A stretch of DNA of 62,022 nt from Sulfurimonas sp. (GTDB lineage: Bacteria > Campylobacterota > Campylobacteria > Campylobacterales > Sulfurimonadaceae). The notes below the pieces were generated by a model. The model worked only from the letters and a program-made list of their open reading frames with translations. It did not search any database and was not told where the DNA came from. Of this stretch, positions 41,879 to 51,851 are shown one piece after another. The stretch's first letter is position 1, and each line of letters opens with the position of its first letter. The position numbers and the translations under genes were made by a program. The DNA lies in NCBI GenBank assembly GCA_021648405.1, contig JAKISX010000003.1:1-62022 (forward strand), read 5' to 3'.

Positions 41879-42670
41879 ATGAATAAAAAAATGACAATAA
41901 CTTCTATACAAAAAGCTAAAGGTGTGCAACCATTAGTGATGATTACGGCTTATGATGCATTATTTGCAAAATTATTAGAACCAAGTAGTGATATAATTTT
42001 AGTAGGAGATAGCCTAAACATGACTTTTGGTGGGCAAGCAGATACTATCTCTACAACTTTAGAGCAAATGATATATCATACAAATGCAGTTTGTGAGGGT
42101 GCAAAAAATAGTTTTATTATTTGTGATATGCCATTTGGAACTTATACCTCTAAAGATGATGCACTAAAAAATTCTATAAAAGTTTTTCAAAAAACAAAAG
42201 CTGATAGTGTAAAAATTGAAGGTGGTGCTGATAAAGCTGAGATAGTTAAACATCTTACATCTAATGGTATTGCAGTTTGTGGCCATATTGGTTTGCTTCC
42301 TCAAGCTTTTAGAAGTGAGGGTGGCTATAAAATCAAAGGCAAAACAAAAGAGCAAAAACAGCAACTAGTCATTGATGCAAAAGCCATTGAAGAAGCTGGT
42401 GCATTTTGCATGGTAATAGAGGGAGTTAAACCTGATGTTGCACGCGAGGTAGCACAAAGCGTAAATATTCCTGTAATTGGAATTGGAGCTGGTAAAGATG
42501 TAGATGGTCAAGTATTAGTATTTTCAGATATTCTTGGTCTTTGTGAAGGATTTACCCCTAAATTTGTAAAAAAATATCTTGATGGAGCCTCTCTTGTAAA
42601 AAATGCTATTGAGCTATACTCAAATGAAGTTAAATCAAAAGAGTTTCCACAAGAAGAACACACATATTAA
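41879..42670 (+). CDS. panB: 3-methyl-2-oxobutanoate hydroxymethyltransferase
   Basis: A 263-residue TIM-barrel enzyme that makes ketopantoate, the first step to pantothenate and coenzyme A. Motifs are [24 protein letters not shown] and [13 protein letters not shown], then [18 protein letters not shown] in part. First gene of panB-ruvB-PerM; its stop codon shares a base with the ruvB start. Confidence 0.96.
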   Translation: MNKKMTITSIQKAKGVQPLVMITAYDALFAKLLEPSSDIILVGDSLNMTFGGQADTISTTLEQMIYHTNAVCEGAKNSFIICDMPFGTYTSKDDALKNSIKVFQKTKADSVKIEGGADKAEIVKHLTSNGIAVCGHIGLLPQAFRSEGGYKIKGKTKEQKQQLVIDAKAIEEAGAFCMVIEGVKPDVAREVAQSVNIPVIGIGAGKDVDGQVLVFSDILGLCEGFTPKFVKKYLDGASLVKNAIELYSNEVKSKEFPQEEHTY

Positions 42671-43683
42671 TGGAACGATTAGTTGAGATACAAAGATTTG
42701 ATTCTGAAGAAAGCAGTAGTGAGCTCTCTCTTCGTCCTGATGCTTGGAGTGAATATATTGGTCAAGAACAAATCAAAAAGAACCTTGGTGTATTTATAGA
42801 AGCTAGCAAAAAAAGAGATGAAGCCCTTGATCATGTTTTATTTTATGGACCACCAGGGCTTGGAAAAACTACCTTAGCTCTAATAATAGCAAATGAGATG
42901 AATGCAAACATCAAAGTTACAGCTGCTCCAATGATAGAAAAAAGTGGAGATTTGGCTGCAATTTTAACAAATCTTGAAAAGGGAGATATTCTTTTTATTG
43001 ACGAAATTCACAGACTCTCACCAGCTGTTGAAGAGATTTTATATTCATCAATGGAAGACTTCAGAATAGATATTATTATAGGGAGTGGTCCAGCTGCTCA
43101 AACTGTAAAAATAGACCTACCAAGATTTACTTTAATTGGTGCAACAACTCGCGCAGGAATGCTTTCTAATCCTCTTCGTGATAGGTTTGGAATGAGTTTT
43201 AGAATGAATTTTTATAGTTCAAATGAATTATCACAAATTATATCTCAAGCCTCAAATAAATTAGACAAAGAGATCATTAATGATGCTGCTCATGAGATAG
43301 CAAAAAGGAGCCGAGGCACTCCTCGCATAGCATTAAGACTTCTTCGTCGTGTTCGTGATTTTGCAGATGTTGCAAATGAGTTAGATATACAACACTCTCG
43401 CACCAAATTTGCACTTGATGAATTGGGAATTAATTCCTTAGGTTTTGATGAGATGGATTTAAAACTTTTAAAACTTTTAGCTGGTGCAAAAGGCAGAGCT
43501 ATGGGACTTAGCACTATTGCCGCTTCACTAAGTGAAGATGAGGGGACAGTTGAAGATGTACTAGAGCCGTATCTACTTGCTAATGGTTATTTGGAGCGTA
43601 CTGCTAAAGGAAGACGCGCAACTCGTGCTACCTACGATGTACTAAATATAGATTTTATAGATGAAAATGGGACACTATTTTGA
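42670..43683 (+). CDS. ruvB: Holliday junction branch-migration helicase RuvB
   Basis: A 337-residue AAA+ motor. Walker A is [12 protein letters not shown] (about 60-71), Walker [12 protein letters not shown], sensor region [17 protein letters not shown], and the winged C-terminal domain ends [19 protein letters not shown] (part). It works with RuvA and RuvC, which are not in the window. Overlaps panB by one base. Confidence 0.98.
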   Translation: MERLVEIQRFDSEESSSELSLRPDAWSEYIGQEQIKKNLGVFIEASKKRDEALDHVLFYGPPGLGKTTLALIIANEMNANIKVTAAPMIEKSGDLAAILTNLEKGDILFIDEIHRLSPAVEEILYSSMEDFRIDIIIGSGPAAQTVKIDLPRFTLIGATTRAGMLSNPLRDRFGMSFRMNFYSSNELSQIISQASNKLDKEIINDAAHEIAKRSRGTPRIALRLLRRVRDFADVANELDIQHSRTKFALDELGINSLGFDEMDLKLLKLLAGAKGRAMGLSTIAASLSEDEGTVEDVLEPYLLANGYLERTAKGRRATRATYDVLNIDFIDENGTLF

Positions 43684-43701
43684 AAAAAAAGACAGATATC
43701 A

Positions 43702-44742
43702 ATGAAAACTAAATATTTTGTAGGTATCCTTTTTGCAACTTCATTGTACTGGATGTATCTTCTATATTCTCCATTTATTCTCACAATAACTATAGCTGCA
43801 CTGTTATCAATATCAACATCAAGTATTGTAAATTATTTTGAAAAATTATTTTCTTCTAAACTTATTGCATCATTCATATCTAGCTTTTTATTAGCTATTT
43901 TATTTTTTGCACCACTTGGTTATTTTTTAACAACACTAACTATTCAACTAAAGAGTATTGATCCTAAAACTTTTGAAGAACTTACTGAATATCTCTCTTA
44001 TTATATTGTAAATCCTCCAGAATATCTTGCATTTATTAAGCCTTATATTTTAGATGAATTTAAAGATATTGATGCAAATTTAATCACTTCAAAAGTATTA
44101 TCTTTAACTGCTACTATTGGTGCTTTTAGTGCAGGTTTTTTGAAAAATGCTCTTTTAATAATTATCTTTTACTTTTTTGCTCAACTTAACGGAACAATTA
44201 TGGTAGATTATTTAAAACGAATTATACACATATCAGCACATGAATCTAACCAACTCATAAAAGAATTAACATCTGTTATGAGTGTTGTATTTTACTCAAT
44301 CATAGTAACAGCAATGTTTCAAGGAATTTTATTTGGACTTGCAATTTCATATATGGGATATAACGGTCTTTTATTTGGAATTATGTATGGATTTGCATCA
44401 CTTATTCCTGTTATTGGTGGAATTATTATGTGGTTGCCTTTTATGATTTGGGAGTTTTCAGTTGGAAATAATGCAAATGCAATATTTATAGCAGTTTATT
44501 CTGTTGTAGTTATATCTATAATAGCTGATACATTCATAAAACCGCTAACTATAAAAGAGATTAACTATAGGTTACTTAAAGATGATGATACGCGAATAAA
44601 TGAGATAGTAATTTTCTTTGCTATTATCGCTGGACTTACTACATTTGGATTTTGGGGTATGATTTTGGGACCAGCTATTACAGCATTTTTCTTAACGATT
44701 TTAAAACTTTTTGAAGCTAGAACCGCAGAGTGCGAAACTTAG
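43702..44742 (+). CDS. AI-2E family (PerM-like) membrane protein
   Basis: A 346-residue protein with about eight spans. SLIPVIGGIIMWLPFMIWE and FGFWGMILGPAITAFFLTI are the usual signature segments of this family (Pfam AI-2E_transport). Members have been linked to export of autoinducer-2 and, in other cases, to sodium/proton antiport, so the substrate is open. Third gene after panB and ruvB, ending one base before the convergent acyltransferase gene. Confidence 0.88.
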   Translation: MKTKYFVGILFATSLYWMYLLYSPFILTITIAALLSISTSSIVNYFEKLFSSKLIASFISSFLLAILFFAPLGYFLTTLTIQLKSIDPKTFEELTEYLSYYIVNPPEYLAFIKPYILDEFKDIDANLITSKVLSLTATIGAFSAGFLKNALLIIIFYFFAQLNGTIMVDYLKRIIHISAHESNQLIKELTSVMSVVFYSIIVTAMFQGILFGLAISYMGYNGLLFGIMYGFASLIPVIGGIIMWLPFMIWEFSVGNNANAIFIAVYSVVVISIIADTFIKPLTIKEINYRLLKDDDTRINEIVIFFAIIAGLTTFGFWGMILGPAITAFFLTILKLFEARTAECET

Positions 44743-45624
44743 TTATTTATAAATTTCAGGATTATCACTTTTCCAACGACGATGAAGCCAAAACCAAAAT
44801 TTTGGCTCTTTAGTGATAATACTAGTTAACCAATCGGCTTGAAGTTGCGTAGCTTTTAAAATATCTGCATTTTCATCTTCAGTTTTTTGTACTGGAATTT
44901 CATCAAACAGCATAAGTGTATAGTTTTGTTCATCATCAGTTCTAATAGTTACAGGGATAATCGCCGCATTAAATTTTCTCGCTAAATATGCTGGGGTTGA
45001 AGTTTGACGAATAGATTTACCCATAAACTCAACTATAATTCCCTCATTTTTTCTCATATTTGTATCTATTAACAGACCTGATGCTTTACCTTTTTTAATA
45101 AGTCTAATAAGTGGTTTTATAACATTTTTTTTCTCTAAATTTGTATTTCCAAAACTTGATCTTGCTTCAAGTAACCAGTTTTCATATTCTGTATTTTTAA
45201 GTTTTTTATATACAGCTGCAAGTGGTTCTACAAATGCACCAAGCGATGCACCACCTAGTTCCCACGAGCAATAATGTGTAGTTACATATATAACCGCGCG
45301 CCCCTCATTATGCACTTTTTGTACAGCTTCAATATTTTGTACAGTAATTTTTTTTTCTAACTCTTTTTTTCTCATATGTCGAAGTTCCATAAGGTGTAAA
45401 AAGTTATACATTAAATTTTTAAAGGCATATCTAGTAATTTTATCTATCTCTTTATCATTTTTTTTTCCATCAAATGCATAATTTAAATTTTGGTAAGCTA
45501 TATTTCTATATTTTTTTGAAATATAATATCCTATAATTCCCAAAAAAGAAAAAAATGACTTTCTCACCCTTTTTGGTAAAATCATTAATAGGCTCTCTAA
45601 TAATAATAAAAGTTTAAGTTGCAT
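44743..45624 (-). CDS. Lipid A biosynthesis acyltransferase (LpxL/HtrB family)
   Basis: A 293-residue inner-membrane enzyme with an N-terminal anchor (about 3-35). The catalytic HX4E motif is THYCSWE (about 111-117), and GLLIDTNMRKNEGIIVEFMG (part) is the second conserved block. It transfers a secondary acyl chain to Kdo-lipid A, fitting waaA in the same window. Its C-terminal WFWLHRRWK is typical. TATAAT lies 25 bp upstream of the start. Confidence 0.92.
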   Translation of the reverse strand: MQLKLLLLLESLLMILPKRVRKSFFSFLGIIGYYISKKYRNIAYQNLNYAFDGKKNDKEIDKITRYAFKNLMYNFLHLMELRHMRKKELEKKITVQNIEAVQKVHNEGRAVIYVTTHYCSWELGGASLGAFVEPLAAVYKKLKNTEYENWLLEARSSFGNTNLEKKNVIKPLIRLIKKGKASGLLIDTNMRKNEGIIVEFMGKSIRQTSTPAYLARKFNAAIIPVTIRTDDEQNYTLMLFDEIPVQKTEDENADILKATQLQADWLTSIITKEPKFWFWLHRRWKSDNPEIYK

Positions 45625-45648
45625 ATATATTTATCCTTGTAATTAAGC

Positions 45649-45654
45649 ATTATA
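45649..45654 (-). promoter_or_regulatory. -10 element of the acyltransferase gene
   Basis: The minus strand reads GATATAATGC ahead of the acyltransferase start. It is paired with a divergent -10 for the next gene only 28 bp away. Confidence 0.5.
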
Positions 45655-45681
45655 TCAAAGCCATTGTAAATATGCTTTTGC

Positions 45682-45687
45682 TATAAT
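45682..45687 (+). promoter_or_regulatory. -10 element of the 45714 gene and the his genes
   Basis: GCTATAATTGC contains TATAAT 26 bp before the ATG at 45714. The downstream genes hisH and hisA are close enough to be read from here. Confidence 0.5.
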
Positions 45688-45713
45688 TGCATAATTAAAA
45701 TTAAGGCTACAAA

Positions 45714-46622
45714 ATGGTTACATTAGATATTCAACAATTTTCTATCGGTCGTACAAAAGCAAGGGCTTATTTTTGTTATTTGTTTTCTAGAAATATTCCA
45801 AACAGGCTACCATCACTAAGTAAAGAGATGATTATGCCTAAACTTTTAAAGATAAAGGCTGATTTACAAAATTGTGAGGGTGTTTATCTTTTAGATTATA
45901 AAGGTGTCCAAATCACTCCTACCTTTACATCTAAAGGACAAGTAGATGAAGATGCTGGCAAAATTCGCGCAGATCGTGCATATTATTATCGTGCTGTTCG
46001 TGAAGGTAGATGTACAATAACTGATCCTTATCCATCACTTATTACTAAAGAGCTTACAATTACTGCCTCTCAACCAATTTATTGTGAAAAAGATGAATTA
46101 AAATATGTAGCATGTTTAGATATGCCTCTTGATGAAGTGATAAAAATTTCACATCTAAATACATCAGATCTTGCATTTTCTAAACTTTTTAAATATGCAT
46201 ATGGAGCCTTTTCATTCGCTCTCATTGCAATAGCTTTATTATTATTTATCTCTGCTATTCAAAGCTTTTTTTTATTTGAAATTTCACCATCACATTTTCA
46301 AATTAAAGAGGTATTTGAAGCTACAATCTTAATGACTTTAGCTTTAGCTATATTTGATTTAGCTAAGACGCTTATAGAAGAAGAGATATTAGGACGACAT
46401 AAAGAACAAAATATATCTGGGCCACATAAAACCATGGTTCGATTTTTAGGTTCAATTATTATAGCCTTATCAATAGAAGCTTTAATGTTAGTATTTAAAT
46501 TTGCTATAACAGACCCAGCACAGCTAATATATGCAATGTATATCATTGGCGGTGTAGCTATGTTACTTATTGGTTTAGCAGTATATATAAAATTTACAAA
46601 AATTGAAAATGAGCAGCGATGA
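45714..46622 (+). CDS. Membrane protein with PDC/Cache-like sensor half
   Basis: A 302-residue protein. The first 150 residues look like a small sensor fold: LQNCEGVYLLDYKGVQITPT, a central DRAYYYRAVREGRCTITDPYPS and ITASQPIYCEKDELKYVACLD follow the PDC/Cache pattern (parts cited). Four spans follow (about 165-190, 198-222, 242-264, 272-292). No signal peptide precedes the sensor half, so it would be cytoplasmic unless topology is unusual. No kinase or other output domain is present. The gene overlaps hisH by 4 bp. The ligand and partner are unknown. Confidence 0.78.
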   Translation: MVTLDIQQFSIGRTKARAYFCYLFSRNIPNRLPSLSKEMIMPKLLKIKADLQNCEGVYLLDYKGVQITPTFTSKGQVDEDAGKIRADRAYYYRAVREGRCTITDPYPSLITKELTITASQPIYCEKDELKYVACLDMPLDEVIKISHLNTSDLAFSKLFKYAYGAFSFALIAIALLLFISAIQSFFLFEISPSHFQIKEVFEATILMTLALAIFDLAKTLIEEEILGRHKEQNISGPHKTMVRFLGSIIIALSIEALMLVFKFAITDPAQLIYAMYIIGGVAMLLIGLAVYIKFTKIENEQR

Positions 46623-47239
46623 GTGAAACAATTGCTATAGTTGATTATAATATGGGCAATTTAGCAAGTGTGCAAAATGCATTTGCAAAACTTGGGCAAA
46701 AAACAATTATTGAGAGAGACCCTAATAAATTTAAAGATTATGATAAGTTGGTTTTACCTGGTGTTGGTGCTTTTGGCGATGCTATGGAGCATTTAAGAGA
46801 TCGAAATATGATAGATGCTCTAACAAGTTATGCTAAAAGTGGAAACTATATGTTTGGGATATGTCTTGGAATGCAACTACTATTTGATAGTAGTGAAGAG
46901 TTTGGCAACCATGATGGCTTAGGTCTTATAAAAGGAAAAGTAACAGCTTTTGATGCAACTAATTTTAGTGAAGCGTTAAAAATTCCACATACGGGTTGGA
47001 ATAGAGTGTTTACAGAGCAACATCCTCTTTTTGAGAACTTAGATGAAAATCATTATTTGTATTTTGTACATTCGTATCATGTCAACTGCACAAATAAAGC
47101 TGATATAATTGCTCAAACAAATTACGGTTATGAGTTTACTTCATGCGTATCTCATAACAATATTATGGGAATACAACCCCACCCTGAAAAAAGCCATAAA
47201 AATGGATTAAAAATTTTAGAAAACTTTATAGGATTATAA
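46619..47239 (+). CDS. hisH: Imidazole glycerol phosphate synthase, glutaminase subunit
   Basis: A 206-residue class I glutamine amidotransferase that feeds ammonia to HisF in histidine synthesis. The nucleophile is in GICLGMQLLFDSSEE, with the oxyanion region PGVGAFGDAM and the catalytic His/Glu in PHPEKSH. HisF itself is not in the window. hisA follows after three bases. Confidence 0.96.
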   Translation: MSETIAIVDYNMGNLASVQNAFAKLGQKTIIERDPNKFKDYDKLVLPGVGAFGDAMEHLRDRNMIDALTSYAKSGNYMFGICLGMQLLFDSSEEFGNHDGLGLIKGKVTAFDATNFSEALKIPHTGWNRVFTEQHPLFENLDENHYLYFVHSYHVNCTNKADIIAQTNYGYEFTSCVSHNNIMGIQPHPEKSHKNGLKILENFIGL

Positions 47240-47242
47240 CAA

Positions 47243-47953
47243 ATGACTTTATACCCAGCAATAGATTTAAAAGATGCAAAAGCGGTTAGGCTTACAAAAG
47301 GTTTGATGGATAGTGCAAAAATTTATTCAGATGAACCATGGACATTAGTTAAAAAATTTGAAGAGATGGGTGCAGAGTGGGTTCATTTAGTTGATTTAAA
47401 TGGTGCATTTGCAGGGGAACCAAAAAACTTAGAGCAAATCATAAAAATACGTCAAAATTGTAGTGTAAAACTAGAACTTGGTGGTGGTATTCGCGATGAA
47501 AAAACTATACAAAAGATGCTTAAAATCGGCATTGATAGAATTATTTTAGGTTCAATCGCTGTAAAAGATCCACAATTTGTAAAAGATATGGCTGCAAAAT
47601 ACCCCATAGCAGTTGGGATAGATGCAATTGATGGCTTTGTTGCTGTTGAGGGCTGGGGTAAGGTTAGCTCAATGCGTGCAACTGATTTAGCTAAAGAGTT
47701 TGCAAATGCAGGTGTTGAAGCTATTATCTGTACTGATGTAGGTAAAGATGGTACTCTTAGTGGTGTAAATGTAGATTTTACGGTTGAGATTGCAAGAGCA
47801 AGTGGTATAAGTACTATTGCTAGTGGCGGAGTTAAAGATGAGAGTGATATCCAAGCACTAATTGCAACCAATGAAGTAGATGGTGTTATCATAGGAAAAG
47901 CTTATTATGAGGGGACACTAGACTTACCAAAAATGTTTAAATTATTAGATTAA
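47243..47953 (+). CDS. hisA: ProFAR isomerase HisA
   Basis: A 236-residue barrel enzyme of histidine synthesis. The general base and acid are D8 in [13 protein letters not shown] and the aspartate of [11 protein letters not shown]; the phosphate sites GGGIRD and [11 protein letters not shown] are intact. Normal length. Downstream, a 74-bp gap carries the cheY promoter. Confidence 0.96.
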   Translation: MTLYPAIDLKDAKAVRLTKGLMDSAKIYSDEPWTLVKKFEEMGAEWVHLVDLNGAFAGEPKNLEQIIKIRQNCSVKLELGGGIRDEKTIQKMLKIGIDRIILGSIAVKDPQFVKDMAAKYPIAVGIDAIDGFVAVEGWGKVSSMRATDLAKEFANAGVEAIICTDVGKDGTLSGVNVDFTVEIARASGISTIASGGVKDESDIQALIATNEVDGVIIGKAYYEGTLDLPKMFKLLD

Positions 47954-48004
47954 TAGACATGAAATAAAAATTTTGCTATTATAGTGATAATAAATTATGC
48001 AAAA

Positions 48005-48010
48005 TATAAT
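48005..48010 (+). promoter_or_regulatory. -10 element upstream of cheY
   Basis: AAAATATAATATAAAAAAGG has TATAAT at 48005-48010 and the ribosome site AAAAAGG at 48014-48020, seven bases before the TTG start of cheY. The hexamer is so close to the ribosome site that most of the leader is the site itself. Confidence 0.45.
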
Positions 48011-48027
48011 ATAAAAAAGGATTCTAA

Positions 48028-48399
48028 TTGAAGTTACTTGTTGTTGATGACAGTTCTACGATGCGTCGTATTATTAAAAACACTTTAGCTAGACTTGGAT
48101 ATAAAGATATACTAGAGGGCGCTGATGGGGTTGAGGGTTGGAATCAAATAGACTCTAATCCAGACATTGATATGTTAATTACAGACTGGAATATGCCTGA
48201 AATGAACGGCTTAGAACTAGTTAAAAAAGTTCGCGCAGATAGTCGTTTTACTGACTTGCCAATTATTATGGTTACTACAGAGGGTGGTAAAACTGAAGTT
48301 ATAACTGCACTTAAAGCTGGAGTAAACAATTATATTGTAAAACCATTTACGCCGCAAGTATTAAAAGAAAAACTTGGCGCTGTTATGGGCGTAACCTAA
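48028..48399 (+). CDS. cheY: Chemotaxis response regulator CheY
   Basis: A 123-residue single receiver domain. D7 and D8 bind magnesium, D53 (ITDWNMPEMNGLE) is the phosphorylation site, and the conserved threonine and lysine are in MVTTEGGK and VKPF. The TTG start is set by AAAAAGG. It controls the flagellar switch. The order cheY-prmA-ftsH is the same in Campylobacter jejuni (Cj1118-Cj1116). Confidence 0.95.
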   Translation: MKLLVVDDSSTMRRIIKNTLARLGYKDILEGADGVEGWNQIDSNPDIDMLITDWNMPEMNGLELVKKVRADSRFTDLPIIMVTTEGGKTEVITALKAGVNNYIVKPFTPQVLKEKLGAVMGVT

Positions 48400-48401
48400 T
48401 A

Positions 48402-49235
48402 ATGCAAGAGAGCTATTATGAGCTCACTGTAAAAGTATCCTCTCATATAGACTTATTTAGAGATTTTTTGAATGATACTGTAGATATTGGTTTTGAAGAA
48501 ATTGACGGTGGTTTTATAGTTAGAAGCGAAGATGAATTAGAAATTCTTTCTTGGGGGTTAGAACAATTTACTTCAGCCCTTTGTAAAGCACTTAAAATAA
48601 ATGTAGAATGTGAATGTTCTCAAAAAAAATTAGCTAACAACGATTGGGTTGAGATTTATAAAAAAAGTGTTAGCCCAGTTGAGATAGCAGGCTTTTATGT
48701 ACATCCATCTTGGAATGAACCAAGTGCAGAGTTGATAAATATAAAAATTGACCCAGCTTTAGCTTTTGGAACGGGGCACCATCCCACAACAGCTTCAGCT
48801 CTTCGTGCAATATCAAAATATGTAAAACATAATTCTAGTGTTTTAGATGTTGGTTGCGGAAGTGGAATACTTGGAATTGGTGCTATTAAACTAGGCGCTA
48901 ACGTAGATGCATGTGATACTGACCCTGCGTCAATACAAAACACATTGCAAAATGCAAAGTTAAATAAAGTAGAATTTAAAAACGTTTGGGAAGGTTCATG
49001 TTCCTTAACAAAAGAGACTTACGATATTGTTATAGCAAATATTGTAGCTGATGTATTAACTTTTATTGCAAAAGATTTGAAACTAGCAACAAAAGATGAT
49101 GGAATTTTAATACTATCTGGAATATTAGATAAATACGAAGATAAAGTTTTAAAGTTTTACAAAGATTTTAAAACTATACAAAAAGTAACCCAAGATGAAT
49201 GGGTAACACTAATTTTACAAAATAATAGGAACTAA
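48402..49235 (+). CDS. prmA: Ribosomal protein L11 methyltransferase
   Basis: A 277-residue SAM-dependent enzyme that methylates L11. The L11-binding N-terminal domain (1-85) is followed by IDPALAFGTGHHPTTASALR (part) and the SAM loop VLDVGCGSGILGIGAIKLGA (part), then the catalytic NIVADVL. It starts two bases after cheY and ends five bases before ftsH. Confidence 0.95.
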   Translation: MQESYYELTVKVSSHIDLFRDFLNDTVDIGFEEIDGGFIVRSEDELEILSWGLEQFTSALCKALKINVECECSQKKLANNDWVEIYKKSVSPVEIAGFYVHPSWNEPSAELINIKIDPALAFGTGHHPTTASALRAISKYVKHNSSVLDVGCGSGILGIGAIKLGANVDACDTDPASIQNTLQNAKLNKVEFKNVWEGSCSLTKETYDIVIANIVADVLTFIAKDLKLATKDDGILILSGILDKYEDKVLKFYKDFKTIQKVTQDEWVTLILQNNRN

Positions 49236-49240
49236 GTTAA

Positions 49241-51229
49241 ATGCAAAATAATAAAAACAATAAAAACAATAAAAATGATAATAATAATTTTTTTAATCAA
49301 AATCCATTAATAACATTTGCAATATTTTCAGTAGTAATAATTTTGCTATTTAAAACACTTGTTGGCGAAAACGCAACATTAAACTCAGGAGAGCAAAACC
49401 AAAAAACTCAACAAGTAAGTTATTCTGAATTAAAAGGCTTAATAACTACCAAAACAGTTAATAAAGTTGAAATTGGACAAAGCTACATTAAAGCAACTTC
49501 AGCTGATGGCAATGTATATACTACTAGAATTATTAAAGGTGATACAGAATTAGTAAAAGAGCTTGATAAACAAGGAATTGAATATACTGGCTTTAGTGAA
49601 ACAAACTGGTTTACAGAGATGTTTGGATGGTTATTTCCATTTTTATTAATTATGGGTATATGGATGTTTTTTGCTGGACGAATGCAAAAAAATATGGGTG
49701 GCGGAATCCTTGGTATGGGTGGATCTAAAAAAATGATTAACTCAGAAAAACCAAAAACAAAATTTGATGATGTTGCTGGAGTAGAAGAAGCTAAAGAGGA
49801 AGTTCAAGAGATAGTTGATTTTTTAAAATACCCTGCTAGATATGTTGAAATTGGTGCAAAAATTCCAAAAGGTGTACTTTTAGTTGGAAGTCCTGGTACT
49901 GGTAAAACACTTTTAGCTAAAGCTGTTGCTGGAGAAGCTGATGTACCATTTTTCTCAGTTACAGGTTCTAGTTTTATAGAGATGTTTGTTGGTGTTGGTG
50001 CAGCAAGAGTTCGTGACTTATTTGAGCAAGCAAAAAAAGATGCTCCAAGCATTATCTTTATAGATGAGATAGATGCTATTGGTAAAAGTCGTGCAGCAGG
50101 TGCTCAAATGGGCGGAAATGATGAGCGTGAACAAACACTAAACCAACTTCTAGCAGAGATGGATGGTTTTGGAACAGATACACCAGTGATTATTCTAGCA
50201 GCTACAAATAGACCTGAAATTCTTGATCAAGCTCTACTTCGTCCTGGTCGTTTTGATAGACAAGTATTAGTTGATAAGCCAGATTTTGAAGGCCGTGTAA
50301 AAATTTTAAAAGTACACATGAAAGATGTGAAAATGGATAAAGATGTTGATGTTGAAGAGGTAGCTCGCTTAACTGCTGGTTTAGCTGGTGCTGATTTGGC
50401 AAACATTGTAAACGAAGGTGCTCTTTTAGCTGGTCGTAAAAGTCAAAAAACTGTTAAGCAAAAAGATTTGTTTGAATCAGTTGAGCGTGCAATAGCTGGT
50501 CTTGCAAAAAAATCAAGAAGAATTAATCCTAAAGAGAAAAAGATTGTTGCATATCATGAGAGTGGTCATGCGTTGTTAGCTGAGACTACAAAAGGTGCAA
50601 AAAAAGTATCTAAAGTATCAATTGTACCTCGTGGATTAGCAGCCCTTGGTTATACACTGAACACACCTGAAGAAAATAAATTTATGATGCAAAAACATGA
50701 GCTTTGGGCTGAAGTAGATGTATTACTTGGTGGTCGTGCAGCTGAAGAAATTTTTATTGGCGAAATATCAACTGGTGCTGGAAATGATTTAGAACGCGCT
50801 ACTGATATTATTAAATCAATGGTTCAAACATATGGTATGAGTGATGTAGCTGGTTTGATGGTACTAGAAAAATCTCGTCAATCCTTCTTGGGTGTAGGTG
50901 GTCCTGCAGCTCGTGAGTATAGTGATAAAATGGCTCAAGATATGGATAACTTTATAAAAACATCGTTAGATGAAAGATACAAAGATGTTTTACAACGCCT
51001 TAATGAGTATAAAGATGCTATTGAAAATATGGTTAAATTACTTTATAAAAAAGAAAATATTAGCGGCGATGAGGTTCGTGAAATAATAATTAATTTCGAA
51101 GAGGAAAATAATATAGACTCTAAAGTTGAAATTGTAGCTGACGAGATAGCAGAAGAGTTAAAACAAGATGCTAAAATGGCACAAGACAAAGAAAGCAAGG
51201 AAAATAAGGAAAAAGAAGATGAACAATAA
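49241..51229 (+). CDS. ftsH: ATP-dependent zinc metalloprotease FtsH
   Basis: A 662-residue inner-membrane protease. Two spans (about 22-40 and 125-142) flank a periplasmic domain; the AAA module has GSPGTGKT (216-223, serine where proline is usual), Walker [13 protein letters not shown], and the arginine finger in RPGRFDRQ; the protease has HESGH (439-443). The tail is strongly acidic and lysine-rich. An asparagine/lysine run opens the protein ([11 protein letters not shown]). It degrades LpxC, SecY and other proteins in better-studied bacteria. The Psd-like gene begins inside its last codons. Confidence 0.98.
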   Translation: MQNNKNNKNNKNDNNNFFNQNPLITFAIFSVVIILLFKTLVGENATLNSGEQNQKTQQVSYSELKGLITTKTVNKVEIGQSYIKATSADGNVYTTRIIKGDTELVKELDKQGIEYTGFSETNWFTEMFGWLFPFLLIMGIWMFFAGRMQKNMGGGILGMGGSKKMINSEKPKTKFDDVAGVEEAKEEVQEIVDFLKYPARYVEIGAKIPKGVLLVGSPGTGKTLLAKAVAGEADVPFFSVTGSSFIEMFVGVGAARVRDLFEQAKKDAPSIIFIDEIDAIGKSRAAGAQMGGNDEREQTLNQLLAEMDGFGTDTPVIILAATNRPEILDQALLRPGRFDRQVLVDKPDFEGRVKILKVHMKDVKMDKDVDVEEVARLTAGLAGADLANIVNEGALLAGRKSQKTVKQKDLFESVERAIAGLAKKSRRINPKEKKIVAYHESGHALLAETTKGAKKVSKVSIVPRGLAALGYTLNTPEENKFMMQKHELWAEVDVLLGGRAAEEIFIGEISTGAGNDLERATDIIKSMVQTYGMSDVAGLMVLEKSRQSFLGVGGPAAREYSDKMAQDMDNFIKTSLDERYKDVLQRLNEYKDAIENMVKLLYKKENISGDEVREIIINFEEENNIDSKVEIVADEIAEELKQDAKMAQDKESKENKEKEDEQ

Positions 51230-51851
51230 CCTTTTACCTTTAGCCAAAGAGGGTTGGAGTTATGTTGCATATTCTACAATAACCTTTTTAGTATTAGGTT
51301 TTTTAGATTTAGAATTTTTACAATTTTTTTCATTTTTAGCAATACTACTATTCCTTTATATATTTAGAAACCCTGAAAGACAAATGCCATCATTAGAAAA
51401 AGGTGGAATTATCAGCCCAGTTGATGGAGTTGTCACTTGCGTAGAAGAGCTTCAAGGGAATGATTTTTCATATAAAGTAGGTATAGAGAGTTCTTATTTT
51501 GATGTCTCTATTTTAAGAGCACCTATTGAATCTAGTGTCAAAAGTATCAATATTTTAAAGGGAGCAAAATTATCTAAATTTTCTGATTTAAGTGATAAAC
51601 TAAATGAAAGTATAGAGCTTGTATTTGAAGATGCTGATTCAAATACAATCAAAATAATACATCAAAATACATTAGGCTTTAGTGATATTAAATTTGATTC
51701 ATTTGTATCTAAGAAATTAGTTCAAGGCTCAAGATATGGGGTAATGACAAAAGGGATTACAAATATTTATTTTCAAAAAAATACAAAACTAAATGTAACT
51801 GTTGGTATGGAACTAAAAGCTTGTGAATCTATTATAGGTTATCTTTATTAG
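51219..51851 (+). CDS. Phosphatidylserine decarboxylase-like membrane protein, catalytic residues missing
   Basis: A 210-residue protein: two N-terminal spans (about 14-48), then a Psd-like domain. The start at 51219 has AAGGAAA upstream and overlaps ftsH by 11 bp. SPVDG (66-70) keeps the aspartate of the Psd triad, but FDVSILRAP (94-102) has serine where the histidine should be, and the self-cleavage serine motif (FGSR-like) is replaced by KGIT (178-181). It probably cannot form the pyruvoyl cofactor. The same position holds Cj1115c in C. jejuni. I expect a lipid-related or structural role, not decarboxylation. Its 3' end overlaps the convergent TPR gene by 20 bp. Confidence 0.85.
   Translation: MNNNLLPLAKEGWSYVAYSTITFLVLGFLDLEFLQFFSFLAILLFLYIFRNPERQMPSLEKGGIISPVDGVVTCVEELQGNDFSYKVGIESSYFDVSILRAPIESSVKSINILKGAKLSKFSDLSDKLNESIELVFEDADSNTIKIIHQNTLGFSDIKFDSFVSKKLVQGSRYGVMTKGITNIYFQKNTKLNVTVGMELKACESIIGYLY

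Noticed and set aside
51219-51851. Active phosphatidylserine decarboxylase
   Set aside because: The catalytic histidine and the pyruvoyl-forming serine are not present in the aligned positions, and no pssA follows.
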